NCBI RefSeq assembly: GCF_002874535.1 | Contig: NZ_CP025025.1 | Coordinates: 556,001 to 620,000, forward strand | DNA length: 64,000 bases | Direction: 5' to 3' | From: Mesobacillus jeotgali | Lineage (GTDB): Bacteria; Bacillota; Bacilli; Bacillales; Cytobacillaceae | In this document: in pieces, positions 1 to 8,468 of the stretch | Layout: every line of letters begins with the position of its first letter | How positions within the stretch are numbered: position 1 is the first letter of the stretch | Program-made: the position numbers and the translations under genes | Notes under the pieces: generated by a model | What the model saw: only the letters and a program-made list of their open reading frames with translations | What the model was told of the DNA's origin: nothing | Database searches by the model: none

Positions 1-195
1 AGCATGTACTTTCGTTCTTGTATTTGTAAAATCAATGCAATGTGATAGATCCAATGATTCACCGATTGCTCTTTCTTTATTTATATCAACCATGATTAAT
101 TCGTCACAGATTCCCTGGTTAAGGATGGAGTAAGCTGCACTTGATCCAACCAATCCTGTTCCGATAATCGCCACTTTTCTAATATGCTGTTGCAT
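1..195 (-). CDS. ldh: L-lactate dehydrogenase, N-terminal part (cut by window edge)
   Basis: Only the first 65 codons are present; the gene continues past base 1. The translation opens with a nucleotide-binding Rossmann start ([15 protein letters not shown], about residues 8-22) followed by an acidic residue at the end of the second strand (MVDIN), then ESLDLSH, the pattern of NAD-dependent L-lactate/malate dehydrogenases. LDH reduces pyruvate to lactate and re-oxidises NADH during oxygen limitation. The ATG at 195 follows a good ribosome site (AAGGAG on the minus strand near 202-208). Two Rex-type operators lie just upstream, which favours ldh over mdh. Confidence 0.9.
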   Translation of the reverse strand, partial: MQQHIRKVAIIGTGLVGSSAAYSILNQGICDELIMVDINKERAIGESLDLSHCIDFTNTRTKVHA

Positions 196-235
196 GATGG
201 TCAACTCCTTGAGGTTAGTAGGGTGATCCTATTAT

Positions 236-253
236 TTGTGAATAATTTCACAT
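236..253. promoter_or_regulatory. Rex-type operator proximal to ldh
   Basis: TTGTGAATAATTTCACAT matches the 18-bp Rex palindrome TTGTGAA-N4-TTCACAA with one mismatch. Rex is the NADH/NAD-sensing repressor of fermentation and cytochrome bd genes in Firmicutes. The site lies about 40 bp upstream of the ldh start. Confidence 0.75.
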
Positions 254-295
254 GATTAGTTTAAAAAATAAGATCAACCTTTAATTAATTTTTCT

Positions 296-313
296 TTGTG
301 ATTTATTTCACAT
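296..313. promoter_or_regulatory. Second Rex-type operator upstream of ldh
   Basis: TTGTGATTTATTTCACAT fits the Rex palindrome with two mismatches and lies 60 bp centre-to-centre from the first site, on roughly the same helix face. Paired sites suggest cooperative repression of ldh. Confidence 0.65.
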
Positions 314-544
314 TCTTATTGTAAAACGAATATTATCACCGTACAACCATTGTAAACGTTATCAATATGTATAAAAAATGGCTAAAAAATGAATGAGTTG
401 TGTACGAAAATTAAAAATTACGTTATATCAGAATAATAATGACTCAGATTTAAAATATTCATAGAGAATACAAGAGTCGACAGGTTTAGTAGATTGAGGA
501 ATATATACTTGTTGATAGGAAGAGAATGGAAAGGGGGCTGGAGC

Positions 545-1699
545 GTGAAAAAATCAGGGAGTTTAATACTTGCGATTGGAATTGTAATGATAGTGGGACA
601 GCCTGCTGCAGCGAACGAACTATTAGAAATAAGGGACAAGCGATTGGATCTCAAGCAAGACGTTTTAGAAAAGGAAAGCCACATTGAAGCACTGGGTAAG
701 GACGAACAAATATACCTTGCAGAGCTAAAGTCACTGGATGATGAAGTGGCTGAGGTTAACCAGAAAGTTCGTAATCTCAACAATGCCCTTAATGCCTCAG
801 AAAAAACTATCGTTGAAATGAAAAAAGAAATCGATAATCTAAGTGACAGAATCTCACTTCGTGAACAGCTTATCAAAGAACGCCTGCGGACGATGCAGTC
901 CCAGGATGGATTAGGCATGTATGTGGATTTGATCTTTGACTCCAAGAGCCTCTCCCAACTTTTCGATACAGCGACTGTCATTGGCACAATCATAAAAGCT
1001 GACAAAGAATTGTTGGCGAAACATCAGGCTGACCAGCAAACATTGAAGGACCAAGAACAAGAGTTGCATAGGAAAAAAATTTCATTAGAAAATGATCACC
1101 AGGAAATGCAATCGTTAAAAGATGAACTGCAACAAAAGACCGATGAAAAGCAAGAGTTGCTTGATTCAATTCAGAAAGAGAAACAGAATAGCGAATCCGA
1201 GCTAATGGACATGTATGAAATCTATGTCAATCTGGCATCTCAGGAGATTGCGATTTTAAAAGAAAACCAAAGAGTTGAGTATCATTCCGTCGAATCAGGG
1301 GATGTATTTATCATGCCAGCCGAAGGTGAACTGACTTCAGGTTACGGACCTAGATGGGGCCGGCTGCACGCCGGGATCGATATCGCCGACGAATCCCCGG
1401 ATGCTGTCGTTGTCGCCGCTGCTTCTGGAACCGTCATCCGCTCCTATTATTCTGCTACATATGGAAATTGCGTCTTGATTACCCACAAAATCAACGGCAA
1501 GACCTTCACATCCCTTTATGCCCACTTGGAAAAAAGTACAGTCACAACCGGGCAGTCCATCAGCAAAGGCGAGGTACTCGGCTACATGGGCAACACAGGT
1601 GACAGCAGGGGAAAACATCTCCACTTTGAAATCCATGAAGGCAAGTGGAACTATGGAAAATCAAACAGCGTCAATCCGCTGCAATATGTGAAAAAATAA
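545..1699 (+). CDS. Exported coiled-coil M23 (LytM) peptidase, EnvC/PcsB-like
   Basis: A 384-residue protein with a signal peptide (about 1-24, cleavage near PAAANE), a long charged coiled coil (about 25-250) and a C-terminal LytM/M23 domain (about 265-384). The zinc-binding pattern is visible: HAGID and, near the end, HLHFE. Such proteins are murein endopeptidases or activators of cell-wall hydrolases during division or separation. GTG 545 was chosen because GGAAAGGGGG ends 7 bases before it; an ATG at 494 would extend the protein but lacks a comparable site. A terminator follows directly. The specific B. subtilis counterpart is not clear. Confidence 0.85.
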   Translation: MKKSGSLILAIGIVMIVGQPAAANELLEIRDKRLDLKQDVLEKESHIEALGKDEQIYLAELKSLDDEVAEVNQKVRNLNNALNASEKTIVEMKKEIDNLSDRISLREQLIKERLRTMQSQDGLGMYVDLIFDSKSLSQLFDTATVIGTIIKADKELLAKHQADQQTLKDQEQELHRKKISLENDHQEMQSLKDELQQKTDEKQELLDSIQKEKQNSESELMDMYEIYVNLASQEIAILKENQRVEYHSVESGDVFIMPAEGELTSGYGPRWGRLHAGIDIADESPDAVVVAAASGTVIRSYYSATYGNCVLITHKINGKTFTSLYAHLEKSTVTTGQSISKGEVLGYMGNTGDSRGKHLHFEIHEGKWNYGKSNSVNPLQYVKK

Positions 1700-1734
1700 G
1701 CCAGGTTTCCATTGGGAATCTGGCTTGCTCTTTA
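1698..1734 (+). terminator. Terminator after the M23 peptidase gene
   Basis: AAGCCAG pairs with CTGGCTT across a 15-base region that can extend the stem with G-T pairs. The T-tract is weak (GCTCTTTA). The hairpin overlaps the stop codon and runs into the next promoter. Confidence 0.6.
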
Positions 1735-1755
1735 CGTTAACGTCAATGGTATAAT
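1725..1755 (+). promoter_or_regulatory. MerR-type promoter with operator inside a 19-bp spacer
   Basis: A -35-like TTGCTC (1725-1730) and a consensus -10 TATAAT (1750-1755) are 19 bp apart. That is the over-long spacing typical of MerR-activated promoters. The spacer begins with a 16-bp near-perfect palindrome, TTTACGTTAACGTCAA (1731-1746). It probably binds the MerR protein encoded 39 bp downstream. Confidence 0.65.
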
Positions 1756-1793
1756 TAATTTACTGATTATTCTGTTTAAAAGAGGTTTTGTGA

Positions 1794-2159
1794 ATGTATT
1801 CGATTTCTGATTTGGCCGAGGAGTTTGGAGTTACAACAAGGACGATTCGCTACTATGAAGAGCTTGGTTTATTAAAACCATCCCGTACAGAAGGCGGCCG
1901 ACGCATTTATTCTGGCAGCGACTTAGCAAGGCTAAAGCTCGTTCTTCGCGGAAAAAGGTTCGGTTTTTCACTCGAGGAGATTAAGGAAATGGTTTTGCTT
2001 TTCGATGAGGACCGCACTGGAGAAAAGCAACTGAAGCGAACAATAGAGTATGGGGAAGAGAAGCTCGTCGAAGTGAATGAAAGAATAGCCGAACTGGTTG
2101 AAATCAAAGAAGAAATCGAAAGACTGATGATTGAATTTAAAGGGAGGCTAAATGAATGA
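1794..2159 (+). CDS. MerR-family transcriptional regulator
   Basis: A 121-residue protein with an N-terminal winged helix-turn-helix (YSISDLAEEFGVTTRTIRYYEE) and a C-terminal dimerisation coiled coil (about 80-121). No cysteine pair for metal sensing is present, so an organic or acyl-CoA-type ligand is more likely. The stop overlaps the start of the acyl-CoA dehydrogenase gene (ATGA), indicating translational coupling and probable regulation of that gene. AGAGG before the ATG serves as ribosome site. Confidence 0.88.
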   Translation: MYSISDLAEEFGVTTRTIRYYEELGLLKPSRTEGGRRIYSGSDLARLKLVLRGKRFGFSLEEIKEMVLLFDEDRTGEKQLKRTIEYGEEKLVEVNERIAELVEIKEEIERLMIEFKGRLNE

Positions 2160-3832
2160 ATTTTTACCAGGAAGAACCGCAGTTTCGTGCATTGCTGAAG
2201 GAGTTATTGGATGAAGATTTTTTTGCGTACGCTGATAAGGAATTATTTGAGTTCGGCGAAAAATGCGCCAACGAAATCGACCAGCGCGCCAGGTTCACCG
2301 ACCGCGAAGGCCAGCCAAAGCTGATTAAATTCGATGCCTATGGCGATGATATCTCCGAAGTGTGGGTGAATGACGGTTACCGGAAAACGGTTGAAGAATC
2401 CTACAACACCGGGATTGTCGGCTACGTCCATAAGGAAATTCCCGAGCTTGGCCGCCGCGGGAATTATATCTATTCTTATGCACAGGGCTATCTGCTATCT
2501 CAAACAGAGCCAGGGTTTTACTGCCCAGTTACACTGACAATGGCAACCGCTTATTTATTGGACCAGTATGCATCCTCTGAGCTAAAAGAAAAATTCCTGC
2601 CACATGTCTTATCAACAGGAGAAACCACGCTGTTCGAAGGCGCAACATTCCTGACCGAGCGCCAGGGAGGGTCCGATGTCGGCGCAAATGTGGTGAAGGC
2701 AGTTCAGACGAAGGACGGCTACCAACTTTTTGGTGAAAAATACTTCGCCTCTAATGCAGGAATGTGCGGAGTTGCCATGGTTCTAGCAAGAAAAGAAGGT
2801 GCCCCATCAGGAACAAAAGGCCTGACGTTGTTCGCAGTCCCATGGCGCAAAGAAGATGGAAAGCTGAACGGCATCAAAATCCGCAGGCTTAAAGACAAGC
2901 TTGGTGTCAAGGCAGTCCCATCAGCCGAAGTCGAGTTTGAAGGTGCAGACGCATATGTCGTCGGCGACCCTGCAAAAGGCTTCTATTACATGATGGAAGC
3001 GTTGAATCTATCCCGCGTCTGCAATACCGTCGCATCACTCGGCATCATGCGCCGCGCCTACAGCGAAGCAAGACAATATGCATTAAAGCGAGACGCCTTC
3101 GGCAAGAAGCTTGCTGATTTCCCAATGATCAAAGATTCCCTCGTTAAAATTGCCGTCAAACTCGAAGTCGAAACACGAACCGTCTTTAAGTACCTGCCAT
3201 TGTTCGAAAAAGTCATGAGGAACGAACCAGGAGTATCAGAAAAAGACATCGTTCTCAACAGACTCTACATCGCCCTGCTGAAAAAAGAAACAGCCGAACA
3301 AGCCGTTCATTTTGCGCACGAAGCCATTGAAATGCACGGCGGGAATGGGTATATTGAAGACTTCGTCACTCCGCGGTTGTTGAGGGATGCGCAGGTGTTG
3401 ACGGTATGGGAAGGTACAGCCAATATCCTAGGGCTTGAAGTGTTGAGGTTGATGGAGAAGTTTGGTGCCGGAGAATTGTTCTTACAAGAGATGAATGAGC
3501 GGGTAGCTGGAATGAACGGAGAGCATGTCGACCAGGTGCGCGATGGCATAGAACAGCTTGAGAAACTTCTAGTGTCTCTGCAAACAGCATCACATGATCA
3601 TAAGACATTTCACTCCAAGCGGGTTGCTGAATTAATGGTGAAGATATTTGAGAGTGTGAATGCGTTGGAGTATGCTGGTGGTGGAGATGAACGTGCTGTG
3701 AAGGTGATGGAGGTCTATATAGAAGAAACCTGGAAATCAGGACATGAATTTGTTGATCAATTAAAGCCAGTGAATCATTTTTATGAGATAGTCAACGAAA
3801 CCTTGCCTCAAGAAAAATCTCTCGTAAAATAG
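2156..3832 (+). CDS. Acyl-CoA dehydrogenase family protein (AidB/DmdC-like)
   Basis: A 558-residue flavoprotein, longer than the usual 380-residue acyl-CoA dehydrogenases and close to the AidB/DmdC-type length. The family signature FLTERQGGSDVGAN lies near residues 164-177. RDAFGKKLADFPMIKD lies in the C-terminal helical domain. MHGGNGYIEDF and WEGTANI follow, where the Glu (about 418) sits at the usual catalytic-base position. It would oxidise an acyl-CoA thioester and pass electrons to ETF. The substrate cannot be read from sequence. Cotranscribed with the MerR gene; branched-chain or fatty acyl degradation is the likely setting. Confidence 0.88.
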   Translation: MNFYQEEPQFRALLKELLDEDFFAYADKELFEFGEKCANEIDQRARFTDREGQPKLIKFDAYGDDISEVWVNDGYRKTVEESYNTGIVGYVHKEIPELGRRGNYIYSYAQGYLLSQTEPGFYCPVTLTMATAYLLDQYASSELKEKFLPHVLSTGETTLFEGATFLTERQGGSDVGANVVKAVQTKDGYQLFGEKYFASNAGMCGVAMVLARKEGAPSGTKGLTLFAVPWRKEDGKLNGIKIRRLKDKLGVKAVPSAEVEFEGADAYVVGDPAKGFYYMMEALNLSRVCNTVASLGIMRRAYSEARQYALKRDAFGKKLADFPMIKDSLVKIAVKLEVETRTVFKYLPLFEKVMRNEPGVSEKDIVLNRLYIALLKKETAEQAVHFAHEAIEMHGGNGYIEDFVTPRLLRDAQVLTVWEGTANILGLEVLRLMEKFGAGELFLQEMNERVAGMNGEHVDQVRDGIEQLEKLLVSLQTASHDHKTFHSKRVAELMVKIFESVNALEYAGGGDERAVKVMEVYIEETWKSGHEFVDQLKPVNHFYEIVNETLPQEKSLVK

Positions 3833-3840
3833 CCATACAA

Positions 3841-3870
3841 AAGCGTCTCCTTATGCAGGAGGCGTTTTCT
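3841..3870 (+). terminator. Terminator after acyl-CoA dehydrogenase
   Basis: CGTCTCC pairs with GGAGGCG (one G-T pair) over a short loop, flanked by A and T runs. Confidence 0.75.
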
Positions 3871-3881
3871 GTATGCTCGTC

Positions 3882-4055
3882 GTTCTATATATATAACAAA
3901 ATGTTCTATTTAAATTACGAAATATTAAGAAAACTGGAGATACTCAGAGATAACGAACGTTTTTTGTGCGTTATTAAGAAAAAACGGCTGAATTTGAGGT
4001 TTTTCAAAAATAATAGATTAGCATATACTCACAATGTAAGTTCGTTAAAAAGAAC
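3882..4055 (+). promoter_or_regulatory. Candidate SinR boxes and promoter region of the matrix operon
   Basis: This AT-rich stretch before tapA holds GTTCTAT at 3882 and again at 3903 (21 bp apart, two helical turns), and AAAGAAC (the complement of GTTCTTT) at 4049-4055. B. subtilis SinR, the biofilm repressor of tapA-sipW-tasA, binds GTTCTYT-type boxes, so these are candidate operators. An ATAACG/CGTTAT inverted repeat lies near 3952-3976. No clear -35/-10 pair was fixed. Confidence 0.4.
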
Positions 4056-4087
4056 AAAATACGTGCGGTATAAGGAAGTTGATAAAA

Positions 4088-4990
4088 TTGATAAAAAAAT
4101 TCACCAACTTCATTCTCAATATAATACATAAAAGATCAGCAGGTGGGGAGGGGAGTACCATTCGATATTCTAGATCAAGGAAGTTTAGAAAGCGTTATGT
4201 TTTTTTTCGTAAATCGCTGCAAGTACTTCTTGCATGGTACCTGCTTATTTTTACCGTTATTCAACTTAATTCTTTTACCAATGCAGCATTTAATGATGTG
4301 GAGGAATTACAAGCTTCTATCCATGTGAAATGGCCGATTGATGAATGGGATAAGAGTTCGTTAGACTTTGATGTTGCTGGACTTGAAAGAGGTGGTTCGT
4401 GTCAGCCTCCAGTAGTATATGCAGAAATATTTAACGATGGAGAAGATATGACCTTCTCTACATGGACATGGGAATTGTTTAAGGTTGGCAAAGGGCAGGA
4501 AACAAAAACACCTATAAGTCCTTTACTGGAAAGTGGAGAAGTACCAATGATTAAGGCTGGTGAAAAAGGAAGGATTGTAACAACCAAACTTCAAGAGCTG
4601 CCAGGCGAAGGTCAGTATAGATTTAAAGTAACTAAACCTGATCGACCAGGTCAGGAAGCAATTTGGAGTGAGCCAATTGAAATAGAGGGTTGTATTGTTG
4701 AGAAAGTGAAGACAGAGCAATCGGTCACAGAAGAGAAACCAACCGAATCCAATGAAAAAACAGATACCAGTACAAGCAAAACTACTGAAGAAATAAAGGA
4801 CTCACCTGAAGAAATAAAAGATAGCCCTGACTCTGAATCAGCTAATGAAGAGTCCGAAGAAGAGAACACCGAATCGTCAGATAGCAATGAAGAAGATAGC
4901 ACAAATCAAGAACCATCTAGTGAGGATCAAACAGAAGAGCAGCAGCCAACTGATTCGACCAACGGCTCTGATGAGAGTAATGGTAACTGA
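4088..4990 (+). CDS. tapA: TapA-like amyloid fibre assembly/anchor protein
   Basis: About 300 residues: a basic N-terminus, a membrane segment, then TNAAFNDVE, the cleavage-region pattern of SipW substrates. The globular part carries WELFKVGKG and FKVTKPDRPG with a late Cys (EGC), as in TapA of B. subtilis. The C-terminal 80 residues are an acidic, Glu/Ser/Thr-rich disordered tail. TapA nucleates and anchors TasA fibres. TTG 4088 is preferred, 9 bases after AAGGAAG; an in-frame TTG at 4079 sits too close. First gene of an AT-rich operon with sipW and two TasA-family genes. Confidence 0.85.
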   Translation: MIKKFTNFILNIIHKRSAGGEGSTIRYSRSRKFRKRYVFFRKSLQVLLAWYLLIFTVIQLNSFTNAAFNDVEELQASIHVKWPIDEWDKSSLDFDVAGLERGGSCQPPVVYAEIFNDGEDMTFSTWTWELFKVGKGQETKTPISPLLESGEVPMIKAGEKGRIVTTKLQELPGEGQYRFKVTKPDRPGQEAIWSEPIEIEGCIVEKVKTEQSVTEEKPTESNEKTDTSTSKTTEEIKDSPEEIKDSPDSESANEESEEENTESSDSNEEDSTNQEPSSEDQTEEQQPTDSTNGSDESNGN

Positions 4991-5018
4991 TATTGATGGG
5001 AACAGAAAGGAGAACAAA

Positions 5019-5603
5019 ATGAAGAGAACAACTAAAATTATTGGAAATGTTTTATATGGAGTAGTGTTTACCACATTGCTTCTCATGATAGTAATGGTAA
5101 TTTCCTCACGAGCTTCTGGTGGGGAACCACAGTTATTTGGTTACCAATTTAAAACAGTTCTTTCAGGATCAATGGAACCAACTTTTAAAACTGGATCACT
5201 TATAGTAGTCGAAGAAGTTAAGAATGCCAAAAGCTTAAAAGAAAACGATGTGATTACATTTAGGCAAGACGAAAAAAAGGTTGTAACACATAGGATTATT
5301 CAAGTCGTAAAACAAGGTGACCAAGTTTCATATCAGACTAAAGGTGATAACAACGAAGATGCAGATATGAATCAAGTATTACCCCAAAATATTGTTGCTA
5401 AATATACGGGTTTGACAATTCCCTTTGTTGGTTACTTTCTTAACTTTGCAAGCAGTCCTTTAGGAACTGGATTGCTGTTAATAATTCCTGGCTTACTATT
5501 ACTAGGTTATGCTGCATGGACAATTCGCTCTGCAATTAAAGAATTAGAAGAAAAGACAAAAACTGTAAATGAGCCTGAAAACAAACAATCAATCATTTCT
5601 TAG
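5019..5603 (+). CDS. sipW: SipW-type signal peptidase I
   Basis: 194 residues. A membrane segment (about 8-30) is followed by the catalytic serine box LSGSMEPT and by VTHRI. The His there, in place of Lys, marks the ER-type (SipW) class of signal peptidases; TKGDNNEDAD supplies the conserved Asp. A second hydrophobic segment lies near the C-terminus (GLLLIIPGLLLLGYAAW). It would process TapA and the TasA-like preproteins next to it. ATG 5019 follows AAAGGAG at 6 bases and lies 28 bp after tapA. Confidence 0.93.
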   Translation: MKRTTKIIGNVLYGVVFTTLLLMIVMVISSRASGGEPQLFGYQFKTVLSGSMEPTFKTGSLIVVEEVKNAKSLKENDVITFRQDEKKVVTHRIIQVVKQGDQVSYQTKGDNNEDADMNQVLPQNIVAKYTGLTIPFVGYFLNFASSPLGTGLLLIIPGLLLLGYAAWTIRSAIKELEEKTKTVNEPENKQSIIS

Positions 5604-5673
5604 GTTGTAACTCTTTTAGAGTGCACATATACATACCCAATTTGGGTGAGAATTATTTGAGGAGGAATATTAA

Positions 5674-6306
5674 ATGAGTATCAAAAAGAAGATGGGCATT
5701 GGCATCTTAGCTGGCGCATTGGGTGTATCACTTATCGGTGGGGGGACTTGGGCAGCATTTAACGATGTTGAAACGCTAGACAATTCTTTTAATGCGGGAA
5801 CATTGGATTTGACTACTAATCCACAGACTGAGTTATTCAATTTGAGTAATCTCAAACCTGGTGATCACTTCACAAAAACAATTACTCTTGGGAACAATGG
5901 GTCTCTTGCAATTGATGATATTTTCTTAACTACTGAAGTAAGTGATTGGGTGGATAAAACGCATGATCATCTGCCATTAAGTGCAAATGGATTTGAAGAT
6001 GGTAAAAACTCAGAAGAAGAATTCTTAAAACAATTTAAAGTGACGGTTAAACGTGGTACGGACGTAGTATATGATGGAGATGCATTTGGATTAAGCAACC
6101 TTACTAATAGCGAAATTTCTGGAAGTAATGCGAGTGCAGCTATTATTCCAGGAGGGTCAATGCAATTTGAAGTATATGTAGAATTTAAAAATGATCCAAC
6201 ATCATATATAGGTAGCAGGCTACAAGAACAAAATAAATTCCAGGATGAAGGCGCAAGTATTTCATTAAAGTTTGAAGGAACCCAAATGCCTGGAGAAGAT
6301 AAGTAA
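5674..6306 (+). CDS. CalY/TasA-family fibre protein, shorter paralogue
   Basis: 210 residues with a SipW-type signal peptide (GGGTWAAFND, residues about 22-31), then the camelysin/TasA fold signature LSNLKPGDHFTKT and NNGSLAIDD. At 210 residues it resembles CalY of the B. cereus group more than B. subtilis TasA (261). It probably polymerises into, or modifies, the extracellular matrix fibre. GAGGAGG precedes the ATG. It lies 70 bp after sipW and 56 bp before the longer paralogue. Confidence 0.85.
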   Translation: MSIKKKMGIGILAGALGVSLIGGGTWAAFNDVETLDNSFNAGTLDLTTNPQTELFNLSNLKPGDHFTKTITLGNNGSLAIDDIFLTTEVSDWVDKTHDHLPLSANGFEDGKNSEEEFLKQFKVTVKRGTDVVYDGDAFGLSNLTNSEISGSNASAAIIPGGSMQFEVYVEFKNDPTSYIGSRLQEQNKFQDEGASISLKFEGTQMPGEDK

Positions 6307-6362
6307 AAATAAGATAATTTCATTTCTTAATAGAACCTAAAATTACGTAGGAGGAGTAAAAA

Positions 6363-7190
6363 ATGAGTCTTAAAAAGAAATTAACATTGGGAGCAATGTC
6401 ATCTGCTTTAGGTCTTTCACTAGTTGCTGGAGGGACATGGGCAGCATTTAATGATATTGAAACTGTGAATGGATCTGTTGCGAACGGCAATCTAAAATTA
6501 GAATTAAATGCAGTAGATGGTGGTCCTACAAACTTTACGGTATCAGATTTAAAACCTGGAGATTCAATGACAAGGCAGTTTGAGCTAAAGAATGTTGGTT
6601 CATTAGCGATTAAAGATGTTCTTCTTTCAATAGATAGCATTAATTTTAATGATTATGGTTATGATTCAAATGGGAACAGAGATACTTCCGAAGTTGCTGC
6701 TGATGCAGATTCGGATATCTTTGGTAAAAATACTGATCTCGAATACTTAGAGCAATTTCAAATTACTTTAGCTAGAACTGGAATCGAAGGTGCCGAAGAA
6801 GAAATTATCAATTCCGGTGATGATATTACTTTAGCTGATGTATATAAAGCAACGAACCAAGGGGATACAACTGCTATCAATAAGCTTGATGCAGCTCTAG
6901 GAAATCATTGGGAAGATAACAGAATTAACTTAGTGTCAACAGCAACAAACAAATGGCAAGGTCTACCTGCTGATCCAAGGGATTGGGATACTGTAGAACT
7001 AACAATTGAATTTGTTGAATATGGTACTGCAGCTCTAGGAGATGTAGAAAACCAGAACAAATATCAAGGCGATAAAGTTGACGTAAACTTTACTTTAGAA
7101 GCACGGCAATGGGATGGCCAAGATGTATCTGATGAAGAAGGAGTTATCGAATCTAATAGTAAGGCTAAAAATGGTGCATATGGAAACTAA
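6363..7190 (+). CDS. tasA: TasA major matrix fibre protein
   Basis: 275 residues. The signal AGGTWAAFNDIE is the SipW pattern. LKPGDSMTRQFEL, NVGSLAIKDVLLS, ENQNKYQGD and LEARQWDG match TasA closely, and length is near the B. subtilis protein (261). TasA forms the amyloid-like fibres of biofilm matrix and stabilises the cell surface. The paralogue directly upstream shares the same signal and core. A strong terminator follows, so the next gene may be partly uncoupled from this operon. Confidence 0.9.
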   Translation: MSLKKKLTLGAMSSALGLSLVAGGTWAAFNDIETVNGSVANGNLKLELNAVDGGPTNFTVSDLKPGDSMTRQFELKNVGSLAIKDVLLSIDSINFNDYGYDSNGNRDTSEVAADADSDIFGKNTDLEYLEQFQITLARTGIEGAEEEIINSGDDITLADVYKATNQGDTTAINKLDAALGNHWEDNRINLVSTATNKWQGLPADPRDWDTVELTIEFVEYGTAALGDVENQNKYQGDKVDVNFTLEARQWDGQDVSDEEGVIESNSKAKNGAYGN

Positions 7191-7201
7191 TTAATGAGAA
7201 T

Positions 7202-7233
7202 AAAAGGTGGGTATTAACCCACCTTTTATTTAG
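7202..7233 (+). terminator. Terminator after tasA
   Basis: AAAAGGTGGG, loop TATTAA, CCCACCTTTTATTT: a perfect 10-bp stem with T-tail. Confidence 0.9.
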
Positions 7234-7267
7234 GGATAATATTTCTTAATTAGTGTGGTGATTATCA

Positions 7268-7885
7268 ATGAAAAAAGGGATTTTATTAAATGCTTTTACT
7301 TTGACTATTATTATTAATCTTTTTCTTTCAAGTATTGGCTACTCACAAGTGAATAATAGCGAAAAAGAAATCGATATATCCACGAGCGCTCATAAAGTAT
7401 TTTTTAATTTAAGTAATTTAAAACCAGGAGATTATTTCACTAAGGAACTAACAGTAAGTAATAAGGGGAAACAAAATTTTTCTTATTTGTTTAGTAACAA
7501 ATTTCTTACAGGATCTGAGAAGTTTTATAATGAGATATTATTAAAGGTATCAGATAATAAACAATTATTGTTCGAGGGAAAGTTAAAAGATTTTACTAAA
7601 TTAGAGGCAAGAAGATTAGAAAGTAGTCAATCAGAAAAACTCTATTTTTGGGTAAAGGTACCATATGAACTAGGTAATGATTTTCAAGGTTTGGGATGTG
7701 AATTCCAATTTAAATTTTATGCAGAGGGAACTTTAGGTGGTATATTACCAACTGATGGTCCCAAACTTCCTAATACAGCTACAGGGGTATTTAATTTAAT
7801 GCTTATTGGAATTAGTTTAATTGTAGGAGGAATAGGATTTTTCTATTATGCTATGTGGAGAAGGAAAACTCTGATGATTGAGTAG
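7268..7885 (+). CDS. TasA-like domain protein with LPNTA sortase signal
   Basis: 205 residues. A conventional signal peptide (about 1-26) rather than the SipW type is followed by NLSNLKPGDYFTKE, nearly the same core motif as in the CalY-like gene at 5674. The C-terminus carries LPNTA (residues 167-171), a hydrophobic segment, and the basic tail RRKT. That is a complete wall-sorting signal; LPNTA is the form recognised by SrtC of B. anthracis. The protein may tie matrix fibres covalently to peptidoglycan. No sortase gene lies in this window. The ribosome site is weak (GTGGTG). Confidence 0.75.
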   Translation: MKKGILLNAFTLTIIINLFLSSIGYSQVNNSEKEIDISTSAHKVFFNLSNLKPGDYFTKELTVSNKGKQNFSYLFSNKFLTGSEKFYNEILLKVSDNKQLLFEGKLKDFTKLEARRLESSQSEKLYFWVKVPYELGNDFQGLGCEFQFKFYAEGTLGGILPTDGPKLPNTATGVFNLMLIGISLIVGGIGFFYYAMWRRKTLMIE

Positions 7886-7887
7886 AA

Positions 7888-7919
7888 CACCTTGATTAAA
7901 ATTTAATCAAGGTGATTCT
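7888..7919 (+). terminator. Terminator after LPNTA protein gene
   Basis: CACCTTGATTAAA and TTTAATCAAGGTG form a perfect 13-bp inverted repeat, followed by ATTCTTTG. Confidence 0.8.
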
Positions 7920-8050
7920 TTGTAATTAATAATAGATAATCATCTTTAAATGTTAAAAAAAGAGTTTCTAAGGGAATACTATCTACCAAACAAAGCCCTT
8001 ATAATTTGTCTATGCAGTACTATATTAAGAACAATCTGGGGTGAAAGCTG

Positions 8051-8350
8051 ATGACGCGCCTGTTTGTTTACCTAGCCATCCTGAACCTATTAGACGCATC
8101 AGTTACCTGGTTCGGCCTCAAACATGCGTTCATATCTGAGCTTAATCCGCTTATGCAGGTGGTCTATCAAGTGAATCCCACGTTGTTCGTCCTCACGAAA
8201 GCTGCTCTTTCTGTATTCCTTTTATTGTTCATTGTGTTGAAGAAGGTTCCTCGTTCTTCCTTGCTCAAGGGAGTGATAATTTTTGCCTCCGTCTCGTATA
8301 CGGCGATTGTCTTCATGCATGGCTTTTGGCTGGTGCACATTTTTTTATAG
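8051..8350 (+). CDS. DUF5658-like small membrane protein
   Basis: 99 residues with three predicted membrane segments. The start (YLAILNLLDASVTWFGL) and the SELNPLM motif after it are typical of the DUF5658 family of uncharacterised membrane proteins. Preceded by GGGGTGAAAG. Monocistronic as far as can be seen; function unknown. Confidence 0.7.
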   Translation: MTRLFVYLAILNLLDASVTWFGLKHAFISELNPLMQVVYQVNPTLFVLTKAALSVFLLLFIVLKKVPRSSLLKGVIIFASVSYTAIVFMHGFWLVHIFL

Positions 8351-8468
8351 TGGATAGGTTGAGAAGTTCCTCAATTTTTCATTTCTTTTTTCCTCAGCAT
8401 ATTTCCGATTCGTTTTTTCAGGCGTATAATTTTTCTTATAAATGTATAAGAAAGAAGGCGTATCAAAC

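Noticed and set aside
418-1005. 195-codon antisense frame over the M23 peptidase gene
   Set aside because: Lies opposite the coiled-coil coding region, no ribosome site, low-complexity Ser/Leu content typical of a shadow frame.
3853-4131. 92-codon plus-strand frame before tapA
   Set aside because: It starts inside the terminator hairpin, lacks a ribosome site and overlaps the promoter region of tapA; composition only reflects AT-richness.
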